Source of the DNA: a virus
Virus record (IMG/VR): IMGVR_UViG_3300031722_000029
Coordinates: 1-63,210 of that record
DNA: 63,210 bases
Reading direction: 5' to 3' (one strand)
How positions within the stretch are numbered: position 1 is the first letter of the stretch; each line of letters opens with the position of its first letter. Positions 15,583 to 23,947 of this stretch are shown one piece after another. The translations under genes were made by a program, and so were the position numbers. Under the pieces are notes generated by a model, which saw nothing but the letters and a program-made list of their open reading frames with translations, did not search any database and was not told where the DNA came from.

Positions 15583-16657
15583 AACGTTCCAGCTGTCTAT
15601 AACGCGGAACTACGTCAGTAATTGGGGCGTGCTGGAAGCAATACGCGAGCTCATACAGAACGCAATAGACAGCGAGTCACCGTTCAAGTACGAGTTCATT
15701 CAGTCAGAGCAAGGACTTGGTCTTAAGCTGCAGAGTGAGTTCTCTACTTTGACACCGCAGACTTTACTACTCGGCGCCACGAGCAAAGTGAGTAGTGATA
15801 CGGCGATCGGTAGCTTTGGCGAAGGCTATAAAATTGCGCTGCTCGTCCTTACACGCCTGGGGTATAACACTGAGGTACTTAATGGCGGCCTAGTATGGAC
15901 GCCTTGCTTTCGCATGTCACGTACCTTTGGTGAAGAGGTGCTGTGTATTGACCAGCATACGGCGTCTGATCGAAGTAACAAAGGCCTTACATTCATAGTG
16001 TGGGGCGTTGAAGAAATCAAAGAGGGCATCATTGACTCGTGTCTGCAGATGCAGCGAGATATTGGTGAGATTAAGGAAACCACAGAAGGTATCATACTAA
16101 TTGACAAACCTGGTAAGCTCTACGTGGGCGGACTGTTTATCTGTGATACTGAGCTCAAGCATGGCTACAACTTAAAACCAGGCGCAGTGAAGCTTGAGCG
16201 TGACCGCCAAACAGTTGATGGCTGGAATCTGAAGCTAGTGACTACTCGCATGTGGATGCACTTCGAGACACCCACCACGCTTGCACAGATGATCTACGAC
16301 GAGGTGCCTGATGTAGCCTACGCAGATTACAACGCACCTGAGATTGTTAGGAATGCTTGCTTTGAGCTATTCAAAGAGCGGCATCCAGGGGCGCTGATTG
16401 CTAGCTCTCCTAAGGAAATGAAGGAGATGGTAGAAAAGGGGCTGACAAAGACAGTCTACATCGGCTCAACGTATGCCGCAGTTGTGCATAGAACTGACGG
16501 GTACAAAAGTCTGAGCACCTCTCAAAAAGCAGCCATTGCTACCCCCACTCAGAGGCTCAGTGCCTGGTTCTCAGAGCACCGTAGTGAGATGCGTACCAAA
16601 GCAATTGTTGGCTTCAAAGAGCTGCTTAAAGAGTCTGAAAAGTGGTCTGTCAAGTAA
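15536..16657 (+). CDS. GHKL (Hsp90/MutL/histidine-kinase-like) ATPase
   Basis: The 373-residue protein has the Bergerat ATP-binding fold. The N-box AIRELIQNAID (residues 35-45) contains the E, N and D residues for Mg-ATP, and the G-box GSFGEGYK (92-99) forms the ATP lid. No histidine-kinase H-box, MutL C-terminal domain or Hsp90 middle domain is obvious. The role is therefore open: it could be a chaperone-like or repair ATPase, or an anti-host factor. A short AGGAAAAG site precedes the start. It lies alone with small unknown genes in a unit driven by the repeated promoter. Confidence 0.8.
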   Translation: MNQNGLTNAAGALFGKTFQLSITRNYVSNWGVLEAIRELIQNAIDSESPFKYEFIQSEQGLGLKLQSEFSTLTPQTLLLGATSKVSSDTAIGSFGEGYKIALLVLTRLGYNTEVLNGGLVWTPCFRMSRTFGEEVLCIDQHTASDRSNKGLTFIVWGVEEIKEGIIDSCLQMQRDIGEIKETTEGIILIDKPGKLYVGGLFICDTELKHGYNLKPGAVKLERDRQTVDGWNLKLVTTRMWMHFETPTTLAQMIYDEVPDVAYADYNAPEIVRNACFELFKERHPGALIASSPKEMKEMVEKGLTKTVYIGSTYAAVVHRTDGYKSLSTSQKAAIATPTQRLSAWFSEHRSEMRTKAIVGFKELLKESEKWSVK

Positions 16658-16674
16658 ATATTTTTTAACTCTGG

Positions 16675-16719
16675 CTGAATTTAGTTGCGCAACTGCGCTA
16701 TAATGTAATTGTTCGCAGT
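16675..16719 (+). promoter_or_regulatory. repeated early promoter, copy 2
   Basis: CTGAAT (16675-16680), an 18-base spacer and TATAAT (16699-16704), followed by GTAATTGTTCGCAGTTAA. It is about 80% identical by eye to copy 1 over 60 bases and again starts a unit, 38 bases before the ATG at 16742. Confidence 0.75.
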
Positions 16720-16741
16720 TAAACACAAATGGGAGTTAAAA

Positions 16742-16885
16742 ATGAAAGAGTATCATCTGCATCTTGCGAAGTATTGGAAGCAAACGGCAGCTTCGTTTGG
16801 AGCCGCTGGGTTACACCACATGAGTGCACTGTTTCAACGGTACAGCGATGAACACGCCGTCAAAGCCAACGAATATGAGGAGTAG
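16742..16885 (+). CDS. small protein, 47 residues
   Basis: It starts after GGGAG at correct spacing. The product is helical and rich in His, Tyr and Ala (MKEYHLHLAKYWKQTAASFG). First gene after promoter copy 2. Function unknown. Confidence 0.6.
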   Translation: MKEYHLHLAKYWKQTAASFGAAGLHHMSALFQRYSDEHAVKANEYEE

Positions 16886-16889
16886 AAAA

Positions 16890-17198
16890 ATGACCAAGAC
16901 ACCTTACTGCGCAATAGAGGCAGAAGCAGCAGAAGTGTCACGTAATATCCATCCAATGGACATAGTGCTTAACCGTCACATGGTATCAGTATCCACTGAT
17001 GATAATGGTGATACGCGCATTGCATTTAACTTTAATGCCAGTGGAGATTTCTGCCCAGATCGTCTACAGGCAGACGTGTACGAATGGTGCCACCGTAACA
17101 AGATTGACTCTGAAATTCTAGTTGATGCTATGCTCAAAGCAGCTGCCCAAGAAATTGCCGTCGCTAACATTCGTTGCGCATTGGTATTGCAGCCATGA
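16890..17198 (+). CDS. hypothetical protein, 102 residues
   Basis: The frame starts 4 bases after the previous stop. The protein is soluble and acidic with no recognisable motif, ending in an alanine-rich helix. It overlaps the next gene by 4 bases. Confidence 0.65.
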   Translation: MTKTPYCAIEAEAAEVSRNIHPMDIVLNRHMVSVSTDDNGDTRIAFNFNASGDFCPDRLQADVYEWCHRNKIDSEILVDAMLKAAAQEIAVANIRCALVLQP

Positions 17199-17482
17199 AA
17201 TCAAAATACATGATGGCTACTACAGCCATTCACATGCTAGGTGACATCAGTCGTGATGAGCCAGACCTCTGTGTTGTGCACAGTGAAACCGATACGGATT
17301 ACGTTGGTATGTGGGTGTTCGGGCTTGGATTCTGTGATGTTAAGTTTCCTAAGGTAGCTACACGTGAACTTACAGCCGATGAAGCTACCAAGTACAATGG
17401 TACAGGCATTGCTATTCACAGTCTACGCACAGGTGAGAAGTCCTATGACTGCGGCTCAATAAATATTGAGGCCGCCAAATGA
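17195..17482 (+). CDS. hypothetical protein, 95 residues
   Basis: ATG at 17195 overlaps the previous stop (ATGA). The product has a beta-rich look (YVGMWVFGLGFCDVKFPKVATREL). It overlaps the hexapeptide-repeat gene by 4 bases. Function unknown. Confidence 0.65.
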   Translation: MKSKYMMATTAIHMLGDISRDEPDLCVVHSETDTDYVGMWVFGLGFCDVKFPKVATRELTADEATKYNGTGIAIHSLRTGEKSYDCGSINIEAAK

Positions 17483-18393
17483 AAAAATACGAATTCACCG
17501 GAGAAACAAAAAACCACTTCGGCGTGACACTTCACCAGATTCGCGCACTCGTTACAATCACCGGCGTCGTTTCATCTAGCGATGTTGGCGGGTGGGTTGC
17601 GGCTAAGAAGTGTCTCAGCCACAACGGCAACGCATGGGTCTATGGTGATGCGCAGGTCTATGATAATGCACGGGTCTCTGGCAATGCGCAGGTCTCTGGC
17701 AATGCGCGGGTCTATAGCAATGCGCAGGTCTATGGCAACGCATGGGTCTATGGTGACGCGCAGGTCTCTGGCTATGCGCTGGTCTATGATAATGCACTGG
17801 TCTCTGGCAATGCGCAGGTCTACGGCAATGCGCGGGTCTCTGGCAATGCGCAGGTCTCTGGCAATGCGCAGGTCTATGGCAACGCATTGGTCTATGGTGA
17901 TGCGCAGGTCTCTGGCTATGCGCTGGTCTATGGTGATGCGCAGGTCTATGATAATGCACTAGTCTACGGCAATGCGCGGGTCTCTGGCAATGCGCGGGTC
18001 TCTGGCAATGCGCGGGTCTATAGCAATGCGCAGGTCTATGGTGATGCGCAGGTCTCTGGCTATGCGCTGGTCTATGATAATGCACTGGTCTCTGGCAATG
18101 CGCGGGTCTCTGGCAATGCGCAGGTCTATAGCAATGCGCAGGTCTATGGCAATGCGCAGGTCGAGTCCATAGAGGCTATCTGCGCATTCTCCGGGTTCGG
18201 TGCTGAATTCCGCACAACCACGGCGTTCATCGATAAAGAACTTGGTATTCGTATCGTTTGCGGATGCTTCACCGGGACACTTTACCAGTTCCGAGAGAAG
18301 GTCATTGAGACACACGGTGAGGACAGCAAGAACGGAAAGCTGTACCTCGGAATGGCGAACATGATCGAGCTTCGTTTGGAGGCAACTAAGTGA
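17479..18393 (+). CDS. hexapeptide-repeat left-handed beta-helix protein
   Basis: The 304-residue protein has an N-terminal KYEFTGET...[10 protein letters not shown]...GGWV head (1-50) and 30 tandem hexapeptides of the form (N/D/Y)A(Q/R/L/W)V(Y/S)G at residues 51-230. Its C-terminal domain (231-304) includes [19 protein letters not shown]. Such repeats fold as a left-handed parallel beta-helix. Proteins of this type are common in phages without known function; they may be scaffolds or inhibitors of host DNA-binding enzymes, as for pentapeptide proteins (speculation). The start overlaps the previous stop. Confidence 0.85.
   Translation: MKKYEFTGETKNHFGVTLHQIRALVTITGVVSSSDVGGWVAAKKCLSHNGNAWVYGDAQVYDNARVSGNAQVSGNARVYSNAQVYGNAWVYGDAQVSGYALVYDNALVSGNAQVYGNARVSGNAQVSGNAQVYGNALVYGDAQVSGYALVYGDAQVYDNALVYGNARVSGNARVSGNARVYSNAQVYGDAQVSGYALVYDNALVSGNARVSGNAQVYSNAQVYGNAQVESIEAICAFSGFGAEFRTTTAFIDKELGIRIVCGCFTGTLYQFREKVIETHGEDSKNGKLYLGMANMIELRLEATK
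17629..18168 (+). repeat. 18-bp coding tandem repeat array, 30 units
   Basis: Thirty 18-bp units (for example ctggcaatgcgcaggtct) encode the hexapeptides. Longer blocks recur, such as the stretches beginning near 17749 and 18035 that share about 60 bases, which indicates duplication by unequal recombination. Confidence 0.9.
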
Positions 18394-18725
18394 AAATGCG
18401 CTTTGGGCAAAAGAAACCAGGTTGCTGCCCTGACTGTGCCTGCGAGCAAGGTAATTCACACAAAGGGGGATGCGACATTGAGTGTTGCCCTGAGTGCGGC
18501 GGGCAACGTCTGACTTGTGGGCACATCACTGATTTGCCTGACCTGCCATGGACCGGAGAATTTCCCGGTATTGCTGAGGCGCGTGAGTTTGGCTTGTTTT
18601 GCTACTGGGACAAACATTGGTTGGTATGCAGTGCAGATCATCCGCAAGCTCAGCCGGATTTGAATTCACTGTATTCACTTTGCACTTGGGATAAGGAGAG
18701 TAGGACATGGAAGATGACGAAGTAG
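18390..18725 (+). CDS. small multi-cysteine zinc protein
   Basis: The 111-residue protein starts at a GTG overlapping the upstream stop (an ATG 6 bases on is possible). The N-terminal part has CCPDCACEQGNSHKGGCDIE and CCPECGGQ...CGH, a pattern familiar from many small phage proteins and likely to bind one or two zinc ions. The rest carries several Trp residues. Function unknown. Confidence 0.7.
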   Translation: MKMRFGQKKPGCCPDCACEQGNSHKGGCDIECCPECGGQRLTCGHITDLPDLPWTGEFPGIAEAREFGLFCYWDKHWLVCSADHPQAQPDLNSLYSLCTWDKESRTWKMTK

Positions 18726-19045
18726 TTGAGAGACAACTTAATGATGTCGATGTCGATGAGTTTAGGAGTAGCCTTGATAACATAGTTGAGGCCTTGCTTA
18801 ACCGAGTTGGGCAACTTGTAAACCCAGAGAAGTTAGGCTTTGACAGACGTACCGCGTCTACTATGTGGCGGGGTCCTACGTGGATAGCAATACCTGCTTC
18901 TCAAAATGGCAGTGCTCGGTACTATGGCGGACTTGAATACGTAGACGCTAGTTCTGTAGTTGCAGCAGGCTCATACGTGTTCTATTTCAACGACTCTGAG
19001 CGTATCATGACTGCTTGGAGTAACCTTGAAGAAACTAGAGAGTAG
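18707..19045 (+). CDS. hypothetical acidic protein, 112 residues
   Basis: An AAGGAG site precedes the ATG, which overlaps the previous gene by 19 bases. The first 45 residues are acidic and helical; the second half is beta-rich (WIAIPASQNGSARYYGGLEYV). No family recognised. Confidence 0.65.
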   Translation: MEDDEVVERQLNDVDVDEFRSSLDNIVEALLNRVGQLVNPEKLGFDRRTASTMWRGPTWIAIPASQNGSARYYGGLEYVDASSVVAAGSYVFYFNDSERIMTAWSNLEETRE

Positions 19046-19048
19046 GAT

Positions 19049-19402
19049 ATGGAAAAAGATGTAAAGAGTGCCGTTAAGCACATGTTAGCAGGCAAGGCAG
19101 TTAGGCTCATAGCAGAGGCTGCTGAAATTTTGTCCACTATTGAAGACGGAGACATGTACGAGCATGCCTTTAGCCACGCTATAATGGCGCTTACTGTCTT
19201 GACGCCAGAGGCACCGATGCCCACAGAAATTGCTGCTACGCTCAAGAAGTACGGGCTAGTGCCTGTGAGCAAAGTTGCAAGTCATGAGGAGCTAGACAAG
19301 ATGTACGCAGAAGCAAGCCTAACATGTAATTGCGAAAGGTGTACCGCTCGGCGCAATGTTGCACAATGGCCTACTGGGCCATCCACCGACACCTTGCAGT
19401 GA
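19049..19402 (+). CDS. hypothetical protein, 117 residues
   Basis: It starts 4 bases after the previous stop. The first 75 residues are helical and alanine-rich; a CNCERC motif near residue 93 may bind a metal. It overlaps the next gene by 4 bases. Function unknown. Confidence 0.65.
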   Translation: MEKDVKSAVKHMLAGKAVRLIAEAAEILSTIEDGDMYEHAFSHAIMALTVLTPEAPMPTEIAATLKKYGLVPVSKVASHEELDKMYAEASLTCNCERCTARRNVAQWPTGPSTDTLQ

Positions 19403-19590
19403 TTACGTACGTCAGTTATAGCTGGCCACTCAAGGTAGGTGGTGAGCACTCTCGAATAGAGGCTGCCACGTACCTTGAGGCTCGCAAGCTTATCAATGAG
19501 TCAGTAGGGCTTTGGTTCGGCATGCACCTCAACGAAAAAGAGTTCCTACCACTCATTGATAAGTTTCAACTGAAGGAGGTTGAGTTATGA
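19399..19590 (+). CDS. hypothetical protein, 63 residues
   Basis: The GTG at 19399 overlaps the previous stop (GTGA). A longer frame from 19330 lacks a ribosome binding site. The product is a compact mixed protein (ITYVSYSWPLKVGGEHSRIEAATYLEARKL...). Function unknown. Confidence 0.6.
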   Translation: MITYVSYSWPLKVGGEHSRIEAATYLEARKLINESVGLWFGMHLNEKEFLPLIDKFQLKEVEL

Positions 19591-19787
19591 ACAGAAGTGC
19601 GAGAGCTAAGCTTAACAGGGCGGTGCAGAATCTTGTAGAGGCTGAAGTAGCAAATTCATGGGCTGGTGCACAAGATAGGGAAGGTCAACTTGAATGTAAG
19701 CTTAAGCTTTTCAAAGCCCGTGTGCATTACAAGCGGCTGCTCGATAATTATACTGATCCCGTAGTACCACCAACCAAGAAGGAATAG
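19587..19787 (+). CDS. small helical protein, 66 residues
   Basis: A GGAGG-type site lies within the end of the previous gene, and the start overlaps its stop. The product is helical and basic. It is 2 bases upstream of the exonuclease gene. Function unknown. Confidence 0.65.
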   Translation: MNRSARAKLNRAVQNLVEAEVANSWAGAQDREGQLECKLKLFKARVHYKRLLDNYTDPVVPPTKKE

Positions 19788-19789
19788 AA

Positions 19790-20494
19790 ATGACAAAGGC
19801 AATTGTATTTGACACAGAGACCACCAGTGCTAAGCAGCCACGCAAGATCATTGAGGCGGCATGGTGTATGCTGGATGATGCCGAGGTGTTCGGTGAGATT
19901 AGCCTAACTGGCGATGAGTTTCAGGGGTTGTTCGACCCAGGCATGCCCATCTCACTTGGCGCTATGGCTACGCACCACATTCTGCAGTCTGAGGTTGATG
20001 GGCAGACTCCTGAATGTGAGTTCCGCTTTCCTGAAGGCATTGAGTACGTGATCGGGCATAAGATCGACTTCGATATGGAGTCGATTGGCTACCCAGATGA
20101 TGGGCCGCTGAAGCGCATCTGTACTTTAGCCTTAGCTAGGCATCACTTGCCTGACCTAGACTCGCACTCACAGTCCGCATTGATGTACCACTTCTTCGAG
20201 CCACGTGAGGCGCGCGAAATGATCAAAGGCGCGCACCGTGCCTCGGATGATATTATGAACTGCGCACACGTGCTTGACCAACTAAGCACAATTATTTTGG
20301 CAAAAGGTATTGAGTTCAGTACCTTCGAAGAAATGTGGAAAGAATCAGAGCGTTGCCGCATACCAACCAAGATGGACTTTGGGAAGCATGAAGGCATGCC
20401 CATTACTGAGTTGCCTTATAGCTATAAGAACTGGCTGTTGGGGCAAGACTGGACGGATAAATATTTGTGCAAGGCAGTAATGGCTACGATGTAA
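19790..20494 (+). CDS. DnaQ/ExoX-like 3'-5' exonuclease with C-terminal DUF3820 domain
   Basis: The 234-residue protein has the DEDDh nuclease motifs: FDTET (D8, E10), HKIDFD (H90, D93, D95) and HRASDD (H149, D153). Residues 195-232 (DFGKHEGMPITELPYSYKNWLL) form a DUF3820-type module. This combination occurs in bacterial and phage ExoX-like proteins. It could proofread, or trim DNA ends during replication or recombination. An RBS-like AAGAAGGAA precedes the ATG. Confidence 0.88.
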   Translation: MTKAIVFDTETTSAKQPRKIIEAAWCMLDDAEVFGEISLTGDEFQGLFDPGMPISLGAMATHHILQSEVDGQTPECEFRFPEGIEYVIGHKIDFDMESIGYPDDGPLKRICTLALARHHLPDLDSHSQSALMYHFFEPREAREMIKGAHRASDDIMNCAHVLDQLSTIILAKGIEFSTFEEMWKESERCRIPTKMDFGKHEGMPITELPYSYKNWLLGQDWTDKYLCKAVMATM

Positions 20495-20572
20495 TTGTGA
20501 TACAATGTAGTTATGTAATCTTTACTACACAACCTGTGATGTTACGGGCTGTATGTTAAGGAGGTAACACAA

Positions 20573-20872
20573 ATGCTACAGTTCTTTATTAGGGTGTACG
20601 GTCGAGCGCTTGGTCCTAAGGTGCACAGGACAGCTATTTCGTTCTTATTGGGGCTCATTGTTGCGCTGGTTATTGTGTCGTGTATAGCTAAAGTAGCCAA
20701 GGGCCACACGCAAATGGCTTGGCTTACGGTAATATACTACCCAGTGCCAAGCGCTAAGATTCCTAAGGTCAAACTGTACAGAATTGAAGCTAGTGTCTGT
20801 GAGCTTCAAGCTAAGCAGTTGTATGCTGACTTCTATGCACTTCGCGCGCAAGCTTTTTGTCTCGGCGTATAA
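20573..20872 (+). CDS. membrane protein with one transmembrane segment, 99 residues
   Basis: A strong AAGGAGG site precedes the ATG. Residues 21-40 (AISFLLGLIVALVIVSCIA) form a clear membrane helix, with a basic N-terminus and a 58-residue tail that probably faces the periplasm. An early membrane protein could affect host envelope or exclusion; no family recognised. Confidence 0.7.
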   Translation: MLQFFIRVYGRALGPKVHRTAISFLLGLIVALVIVSCIAKVAKGHTQMAWLTVIYYPVPSAKIPKVKLYRIEASVCELQAKQLYADFYALRAQAFCLGV

Positions 20873-21016
20873 ACTAATGCACAATCGAGCAAATCAGCAA
20901 TCCATCGGTAGCGACAGTCGAAAAGGTTTCGTCGCGCTTAAGCAATTAGCTTACTGACTTAAAAAACACGAACATTTCTAATACGTTTTAGTTTTACGTT
21001 ATACACGGAGGACGCA

Positions 21017-21256
21017 ATGAGCTCGCCTGTATTGTTCGATATTCTTGATGTACTGCTCAGTTTCACCTTTACAAACCCGCCAGAGCGGTTGCCACCACCA
21101 ATGGCAAGAGCTGAAGTCATGACGCAGCAGCTTTACACGGATGATTGCACCACAATGCGAGACGGTATTGAGCTGACATGCCAAGCAGCTTTTGCGCAAG
21201 ACTTACAACGTGCCTATAAACTTGAGGAGAAGACTCAAAATGGGAAAGATCACTGA
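21017..21256 (+). CDS. hypothetical protein, 79 residues
   Basis: A GGAGG site precedes the ATG. The N-terminus is hydrophobic (VLFDILDVLLSFTF), followed by a proline-rich turn and a soluble tail. It overlaps the next gene by 17 bases. Function unknown. Confidence 0.6.
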   Translation: MSSPVLFDILDVLLSFTFTNPPERLPPPMARAEVMTQQLYTDDCTTMRDGIELTCQAAFAQDLQRAYKLEEKTQNGKDH

Positions 21257-21464
21257 AGCTGGTAAAGTATTTGCTGATAACGAAGCGCATATAGCAGCAA
21301 TTGAAGCGATGAAGAACCAGTTGCTTATTGTGTTAGTTAATCGCCTTGGCGGATGCATTCAGGTACCTATGTCTGAGATTGATGACACCAGTCAATTTGT
21401 CATGATGCTACGACTTGACAATAACAACGACTCTTTTACCTTCACAGTACATAAAAAACAATGA
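21240..21464 (+). CDS. hypothetical protein, 74 residues
   Basis: The ATG at 21240 has a GAGGAGA site. The product is mixed alpha/beta (QLLIVLVNRLGGCIQVPMSEIDD) and reminiscent of small phage proteins with one beta sheet. It overlaps the next gene by 4 bases. Confidence 0.65.
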   Translation: MGKITEAGKVFADNEAHIAAIEAMKNQLLIVLVNRLGGCIQVPMSEIDDTSQFVMMLRLDNNNDSFTFTVHKKQ

Positions 21465-21670
21465 ATGTCACATTAACGGATAGGGCACAAGCCGTCTGTG
21501 CACTTGAAACTGCGCGCATTGCATTGTTTGAGTCTGTAGCAGATATTGAGCTACAGCAACAACTCGCGTTGCGCTCCTTTCAGAAGGTGATGCGAGAACA
21601 GAGCAACCGTCATACTGAGGTTATTCGCAGGTTAATTGCACTTGAGGCTATGATTGAGGCATTGTTATGA
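21461..21670 (+). CDS. small helical protein, 69 residues
   Basis: It overlaps the previous stop. The product is entirely helical with a probable coiled coil (residues 20-69). Function unknown. Confidence 0.65.
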   Translation: MNVTLTDRAQAVCALETARIALFESVADIELQQQLALRSFQKVMREQSNRHTEVIRRLIALEAMIEALL

Positions 21671-21755
21671 ACCCAGTTGCAACACTTATAGACTGATTTA
21701 GGCAGCGTTTATTACAGTAATTGTGCTATGATTAAATTTTAGCAAGGAAATTACT

Positions 21756-22265
21756 ATGGGTGCATTGATAAACTTACAAGGTAAACTATTTGGCAAATGG
21801 CATGTAATTTCGCGTGCTTCTGCCCCTGTTTCCTCTTGGCAATATAGGTGTGAGTGTGGCACCGAGCGGGTAGTGCGGGCGCAGCATCTGCGGGCGGGAA
21901 CTTCTACGTGCTGCGGCTGCACAAATGCTAGACATAAAAAGCATGGAGAAGCGGCAACTGGAGGGTCGTTCAGCAAGAAGTATAGAACATGGCGACAAAT
22001 TAAAAGGAGATGTTGTGGCAAGTCTAGCTTGCCGGCCTACAGAGGCTTACTATGCGATGCGTGGCAAGAGTATGCTAGTTTTGCTGAGTACATGCCAGAC
22101 CCACCAAGCAACGAGCATACAATTGACCGTATTGAAAACACAAAAGGTTATGAACCAGGAAATGTAAGGTGGGCTACTTTTGCCGAGCAGCACAGAAATC
22201 AAAGTAATTGTAGGCCTATTACTTTTAATGGTAAAACATTATTATTGACTGGGCTAAGCTGCTAG
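21756..22265 (+). CDS. HNH homing endonuclease, C-terminus frameshifted
   Basis: The 169-residue frame has a zinc-binding N-terminal part (CECG...CCGC), the linker YRTWRQIKRRCCG, and an HNH core SIDRIENTKGYEPGNVRWAT-like (HTIDRIENTKGYEPGNVRW). After ITFNGKT the frame leaves the expected DNA-binding tail, which is present in another frame just downstream (22244-22348). It is therefore a homing endonuclease that has probably lost its recognition domain. Confidence 0.8.
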   Translation: MGALINLQGKLFGKWHVISRASAPVSSWQYRCECGTERVVRAQHLRAGTSTCCGCTNARHKKHGEAATGGSFSKKYRTWRQIKRRCCGKSSLPAYRGLLCDAWQEYASFAEYMPDPPSNEHTIDRIENTKGYEPGNVRWATFAEQHRNQSNCRPITFNGKTLLLTGLSC

Positions 22266-22348
22266 GAGTAACTGATAGTGCGCTTTGGTATCGACTTAAA
22301 AAGTGGCCGTTAGGTCGGGCATTGACAACTAAGAGGGCTACAAAATGA
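22244..22348 (+). pseudogene. out-of-frame C-terminal helix-turn-helix of the upstream HNH gene
   Basis: This frame reads IDWAKLLGVTDSALWYRLKK followed by WPLGRALTTKRATK, exactly the kind of tail that follows (T)FNGKT in this endonuclease family. A one-base loss, or two-base gain, within attattatt (22238-22246) explains the shift. The stop overlaps the DHH gene start. Confidence 0.65.
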
Positions 22349-23373
22349 ACAAACCACTTATTTTATTTCATGGCAATTGCCCTGATGGGTTCGGTGCTGC
22401 GTTCGCCGCCTGGCTGAAGTTTGGAGACGATGCTGAGTACGTGCCGCTTGGTTACGACGCAGGTATTGCCATTGGGCAGCTAGCAGCTGAGTTCCACACC
22501 TACAGACTTGTGGACATGAAGGGCAACTTTTACGTCATATCTACGCCTGAAGAAAAGCGTGACGTCTACATCCTTGACTTCAGCTTCAAGAAGCCAATCA
22601 TGGACTTCATTTTTGCGCATGCTAGGCGCGTCGTGTGGCTCGACCATCATAAGTCGGCGTTCGAGATGTGGCTCAAAGAAGATTCAGACTTTCCGCTAAG
22701 TGAGTTCCTTACTGATCCGCAGAAATCATACGCCGTATACGGACCAGGAAAGGACATTCGGCTAAATAACTGGAAGTCAGGCGCAGTCCTCGCTTGGGAA
22801 TACTTTAACCCCGAAGAAGAAATCCCAATGGCAATTCGCATGATCGACGACCGTGATCGTTGGCAATTCAAGATTAGTGGAACAAAAGAGTTCTCTGCTT
22901 GGCTGTTCAGCTTACAACCCTGGTCATTCAGTCAATGGGCAGAAATTGGCATGGGTGACGAGTACCCAACCCATGAATGCTACGACCAAGGCGAAGCCAT
23001 CCTACGCGCTCACGACCAGAACGTGCAGAGCGTGGCTAATAGGTCAGCGAGAGCATGCCGAATTGTTGTGCGCGGAACTGAAAGTATAGCTGGATGCCTT
23101 GGTGAGTATACCGAGCATACTGCCTATCCCGGCCTCACCGCCAACTGCCCACCCCACCTTACTTCGGACGTAGGGCATGCACTCGCAAACCAATCAGGCA
23201 CCTTCGGACTTTGCTGGACTCTTGGAAAAACTGGTTCCGCTGCCAACTGTTCCCTTCGATCCAACGGGGACTACGATGTATCGGCTATCGCTAAGTCCTT
23301 CGGGGGAGGGGGTCATCGTAACGCCGCTGGATTCGAGGTTGATATTCAAACGCTACTTGGGTGGCTGAAATGA
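22345..23373 (+). CDS. DHH-family phosphoesterase
   Basis: The 342-residue protein shows HGNCPDGFGA (residues 9-18), the DHH motif in WLDHHKS (98-103) and a C-terminal GGGGHRNAAGF, the DHHA1 signature. Such enzymes hydrolyse short oligonucleotides, cyclic dinucleotides or act as 5' exonucleases of RecJ type. The length fits oligoribonuclease-like members. It may recycle nanoRNA or degrade a signalling nucleotide. It overlaps both neighbours by 4 bases. Confidence 0.9.
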   Translation: MNKPLILFHGNCPDGFGAAFAAWLKFGDDAEYVPLGYDAGIAIGQLAAEFHTYRLVDMKGNFYVISTPEEKRDVYILDFSFKKPIMDFIFAHARRVVWLDHHKSAFEMWLKEDSDFPLSEFLTDPQKSYAVYGPGKDIRLNNWKSGAVLAWEYFNPEEEIPMAIRMIDDRDRWQFKISGTKEFSAWLFSLQPWSFSQWAEIGMGDEYPTHECYDQGEAILRAHDQNVQSVANRSARACRIVVRGTESIAGCLGEYTEHTAYPGLTANCPPHLTSDVGHALANQSGTFGLCWTLGKTGSAANCSLRSNGDYDVSAIAKSFGGGGHRNAAGFEVDIQTLLGWLK

Positions 23374-23561
23374 AGTTCCCATGGGTAATAATTCGGCGTG
23401 GTAAGCTTGAGGATTTACATACCAAAATCAGTGAGCTACGTGGTACGCTGACGGGCATGACGGTCGTTGCGGCTCAGACGCAAACCTGGTTTGAACGGGA
23501 GCAAATGGTTGTTGCTGCCCAAAAGAAAACCATTGAGTATTTGAGGAGCATGCAAAAGTGA
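23370..23561 (+). CDS. small coiled-coil protein, 63 residues
   Basis: ATG at 23370 overlaps the DHH stop (ATGA). The product has a beta start (MKFPWVIIRRG) and a long helix likely to form a coiled coil. Function unknown. Confidence 0.6.
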   Translation: MKFPWVIIRRGKLEDLHTKISELRGTLTGMTVVAAQTQTWFEREQMVVAAQKKTIEYLRSMQK

Positions 23562-23947
23562 GTCTTGTAAAATTAAACCAAGCTACACTAGAGGGCATAG
23601 CTGTGGCCGTGTCCTTAGCCGTGAGTGAGGATGGCAAAATTGTAAATCTTCCGCTCAAGGTAGCCTTGTCTGAAGAGCTGTTTGCAATGTACCCTGCAGC
23701 TATAAAGTCAATGCAAGACATCACTGATGAGGCTGCGGTAAAAGTATTGCGCAGAGAGTTCGACAGTGGCATACTCCAGAAAGACGACTTCCGTCGCATT
23801 TCAGAGCTACTCACCGAGCTGCGCTGGATGCAGGCGTGTTTCACTAGCTTCTTACCGCTTGACTCTAAAGAGTACAAACTCTTCAAGAAGAAAACCGACG
23901 AGATTGGCAGACTGCACGAGAAATGTGAGAACGAGGCGATGAAATGA
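23558..23947 (+). CDS. hypothetical protein, 129 residues
   Basis: The GTG at 23558 overlaps the previous stop (GTGA). The protein is largely helical after residue 35. It is embedded in the nucleotide-metabolism block and overlaps the deaminase gene by 4 bases. Function unknown. Confidence 0.65.
   Translation: MSLVKLNQATLEGIAVAVSLAVSEDGKIVNLPLKVALSEELFAMYPAAIKSMQDITDEAAVKVLRREFDSGILQKDDFRRISELLTELRWMQACFTSFLPLDSKEYKLFKKKTDEIGRLHEKCENEAMK

Noticed and set aside
17629-18168. CRISPR array
   Set aside because: Repeats are 18 bp, in frame, without unique spacers, and encode a hexapeptide protein.
21667-21696. nine-codon gene MNPVATLID
   Set aside because: Too short to support without expression data.
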